In this document: positions 63,045-64,000 of the stretch, one piece after another
Layout: each line of letters starts with the position of its first letter
Position numbering within the stretch: the first letter of the stretch is position 1
From: Rhodospirillales bacterium
Lineage (GTDB): Bacteria > Pseudomonadota > Gammaproteobacteria > Burkholderiales > Burkholderiaceae_D
DNA: 64,000 bases
NCBI GenBank assembly: GCA_903970305.1
Contig: CAJCID010000118.1
Coordinates: forward strand, 1-64,000
Direction of reading: 5' to 3'
Made by a program: the position numbers and the translations under genes
Notes under the pieces: model-generated
Told to the model about the DNA's origin: nothing
The model's input: only the letters and a program-made list of their open reading frames with translations
Database searches by the model: none

Positions 63045-63165
63045 AGGTGGCCTTCAGCAGACGGAGACGGGGATCGACCCCAATCGCTGATTTTAACATT
63101 TGCGTCTTGTGAGCCCAGCACAATGTCGCCACAGTCGTGATTCGGTCACGGCAGGAAAGGAACTG

Positions 63166-63789
63166 ATGCACAGAACATTCAAACGGCTCTGCGTTTACTG
63201 CGGATCTTCGGCGGGAAACCGTCCCGAATACACCGATGCGGCCTATGCGATGGGCGTTGCGCTCGGCGCGGGGGGCATCGAACTCGTCTATGGAGGTGGC
63301 CGGGCCGGACTGATGGGAGCCGTTGCCACCGGCGCACTGAAGGCGGGCGCCCGGGTGACGGGCGTCATTCCCGAGGCCTTGATGGCCCGGGAACTGGGGA
63401 ACGAAGAGATCTCCGAACTGATCGTCGTGCCCAATATGCACGTGCGCAAGAATCGGATGGCTGAGCTGGCCGACGGATTCATCGCGCTTCCTGGGGGTTG
63501 GGGCACGATGGAAGAGTTGACTGAGATGCTGACCTGGCTGCAACTGGACTTCCACCAAAAGCCGATCGGCGTTCTGAATGTGGCCGGATATTACGACCAC
63601 CTGTTCGCTTTCGCCCAGACCATGAGCGAGTCGGGGTTCGTGCGGCCCGAGCATAAGAGGCTCTACTGCGTCGACACCGATCCGACCGCCCTACTCGAGA
63701 AGCTTGCGCTCTACGATCTCCCGGCGACACCGCGCTGGGAGGAGCGCCAGGCGCTCACGCCCCATCAGCGCGCATTAGGCGCGACATAG
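63166..63789 (+). CDS. LOG-family protein (cytokinin-nucleotide phosphoribohydrolase-like)
   Basis: 207 residues from ATG 63166 with AAAGGAA 6 bases upstream. The LOG signatures GGGRAGLMGAVA (at about 43-54) and PGGWGTMEEL (near 110-119) are intact, as is the N-terminal RLCVYCGSSAG. LOG-type enzymes remove ribose-5-phosphate from cytokinin nucleotides; in many bacteria they act as general nucleotide phosphoribohydrolases. Its last 25 bp overlap the convergent hydrolase gene. Confidence 0.93.
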   Translation: MHRTFKRLCVYCGSSAGNRPEYTDAAYAMGVALGAGGIELVYGGGRAGLMGAVATGALKAGARVTGVIPEALMARELGNEEISELIVVPNMHVRKNRMAELADGFIALPGGWGTMEELTEMLTWLQLDFHQKPIGVLNVAGYYDHLFAFAQTMSESGFVRPEHKRLYCVDTDPTALLEKLALYDLPATPRWEERQALTPHQRALGAT

Positions 63790-64000
63790 TCGCGTAGCGC
63801 TGCACAGAGAATGGGAACCAGATCGGGGGCCAGATCGTGTCCCATGCCAGGGACGAGAAGGAGTTTGCTGCCGGCGATCTTGCGCGAGGTGTCGCGTCCT
63901 GCCTCAAGGGGCAGGAGCGGGTCGGAGGTTCCATGGATGACGAGAGCCGGGCAACGGATTTGCTGCAGATAGGCGGTCCTGTCTCCCGAGGCCACGATAG
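63765..64000 (-). CDS. Alpha/beta hydrolase, C-terminal part (start beyond the window)
   Basis: About 78 residues are visible up to the window edge and the frame is still open. RCPALVIHGTSDPLLPLEAG contains the catalytic Asp region and VPGMGHDLAPDLVPIL holds the catalytic His, so this is the usual C-terminal end of an alpha/beta-hydrolase-fold esterase or lactonase. Its stop lies inside the 3' end of the LOG gene (25-bp convergent overlap). Confidence 0.85.
   Translation of the reverse strand, partial: IVASGDRTAYLQQIRCPALVIHGTSDPLLPLEAGRDTSRKIAGSKLLLVPGMGHDLAPDLVPILCAALRDYVAPNAR

Overview
The window is about 64 kb of GC-rich bacterial chromosome with dense genes, many ATGA-type overlaps and no insertion sequence, tRNA, rRNA or CRISPR array that I can recognise. 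The left end is a purple-bacterial photosynthesis operon (bchL-bchM-lhaA-puhA-puhB-puhC-acsF-puhE). That order, an oxygen-dependent AcsF cyclase next to the oxygen-sensitive DPOR protein BchL, and a DUF4148-type secreted protein point to an anoxygenic phototrophic proteobacterium, most likely a betaproteobacterium of the Burkholderiales. The phototroph call is firm; the order-level call is inference.

Layout. 1-6.8 kb: photosynthesis operon, with a strong hairpin at the lhaA/puhA junction. 6.9-18.6 kb: mixed accessory genes (ClC channel, FAD oxidoreductase, GFA protein, a MoaD-like protein paired with a BNR-repeat protein, two small secreted proteins, a long M16 peptidase), followed by a remnant RNA-repair locus. 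In that remnant an RtcB ligase gene is collapsed by an in-frame internal deletion to 68 codons. It sits directly behind a promoter and terminator that could delimit a small RNA of about 180 nt, and in front of an unassigned gene whose reading frame runs through its own terminator. 19.1-26.5 kb: a possible cell-surface redox module made of a 1559-residue protein (one heme c motif, Ig-like repeats, an autotransporter barrel and a second barrel), a triheme lipoprotein and a convergent FecR-domain protein. 26.8-36.1 kb: peptidase M20, VOC, LysR with its operator, GNAT, folE, a CaCA antiporter and hypothetical proteins.

36.1-50.5 kb: a 13.5-kb minus-strand operon for import and reductive breakdown of a nicotinate-like N-heterocycle. 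It encodes a molybdenum hydroxylase (FAD subunit plus a fused Fe-S/Mo subunit), a 6-hydroxynicotinate reductase homologue, a UPF0280 protein, two paralogous AA_synth proteins, an ABC importer with a LivH-LivM fusion, and an enamidase homologue. A divergent TetR regulator and two matching TGTAG-N6-CTACA operators 22 bp apart lie upstream. 50.9-64 kb: ferredoxin-NADP reductase, a free-standing fusA, a LytS/LytTR-type two-component pair, AI-2E transporter-purT, a GGDEF-EAL protein, an ABC-F ATPase, a LOG-family protein and a truncated alpha/beta hydrolase.

The loci most worth following up are the cytochrome/double-barrel surface module, the collapsed rtcB locus with its candidate small RNA, and the heterocycle operon, whose true substrate and two AA_synth/UPF0280 steps are not explained by the known nicotinate pathway. 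All functional calls are by reading; no database search was run.
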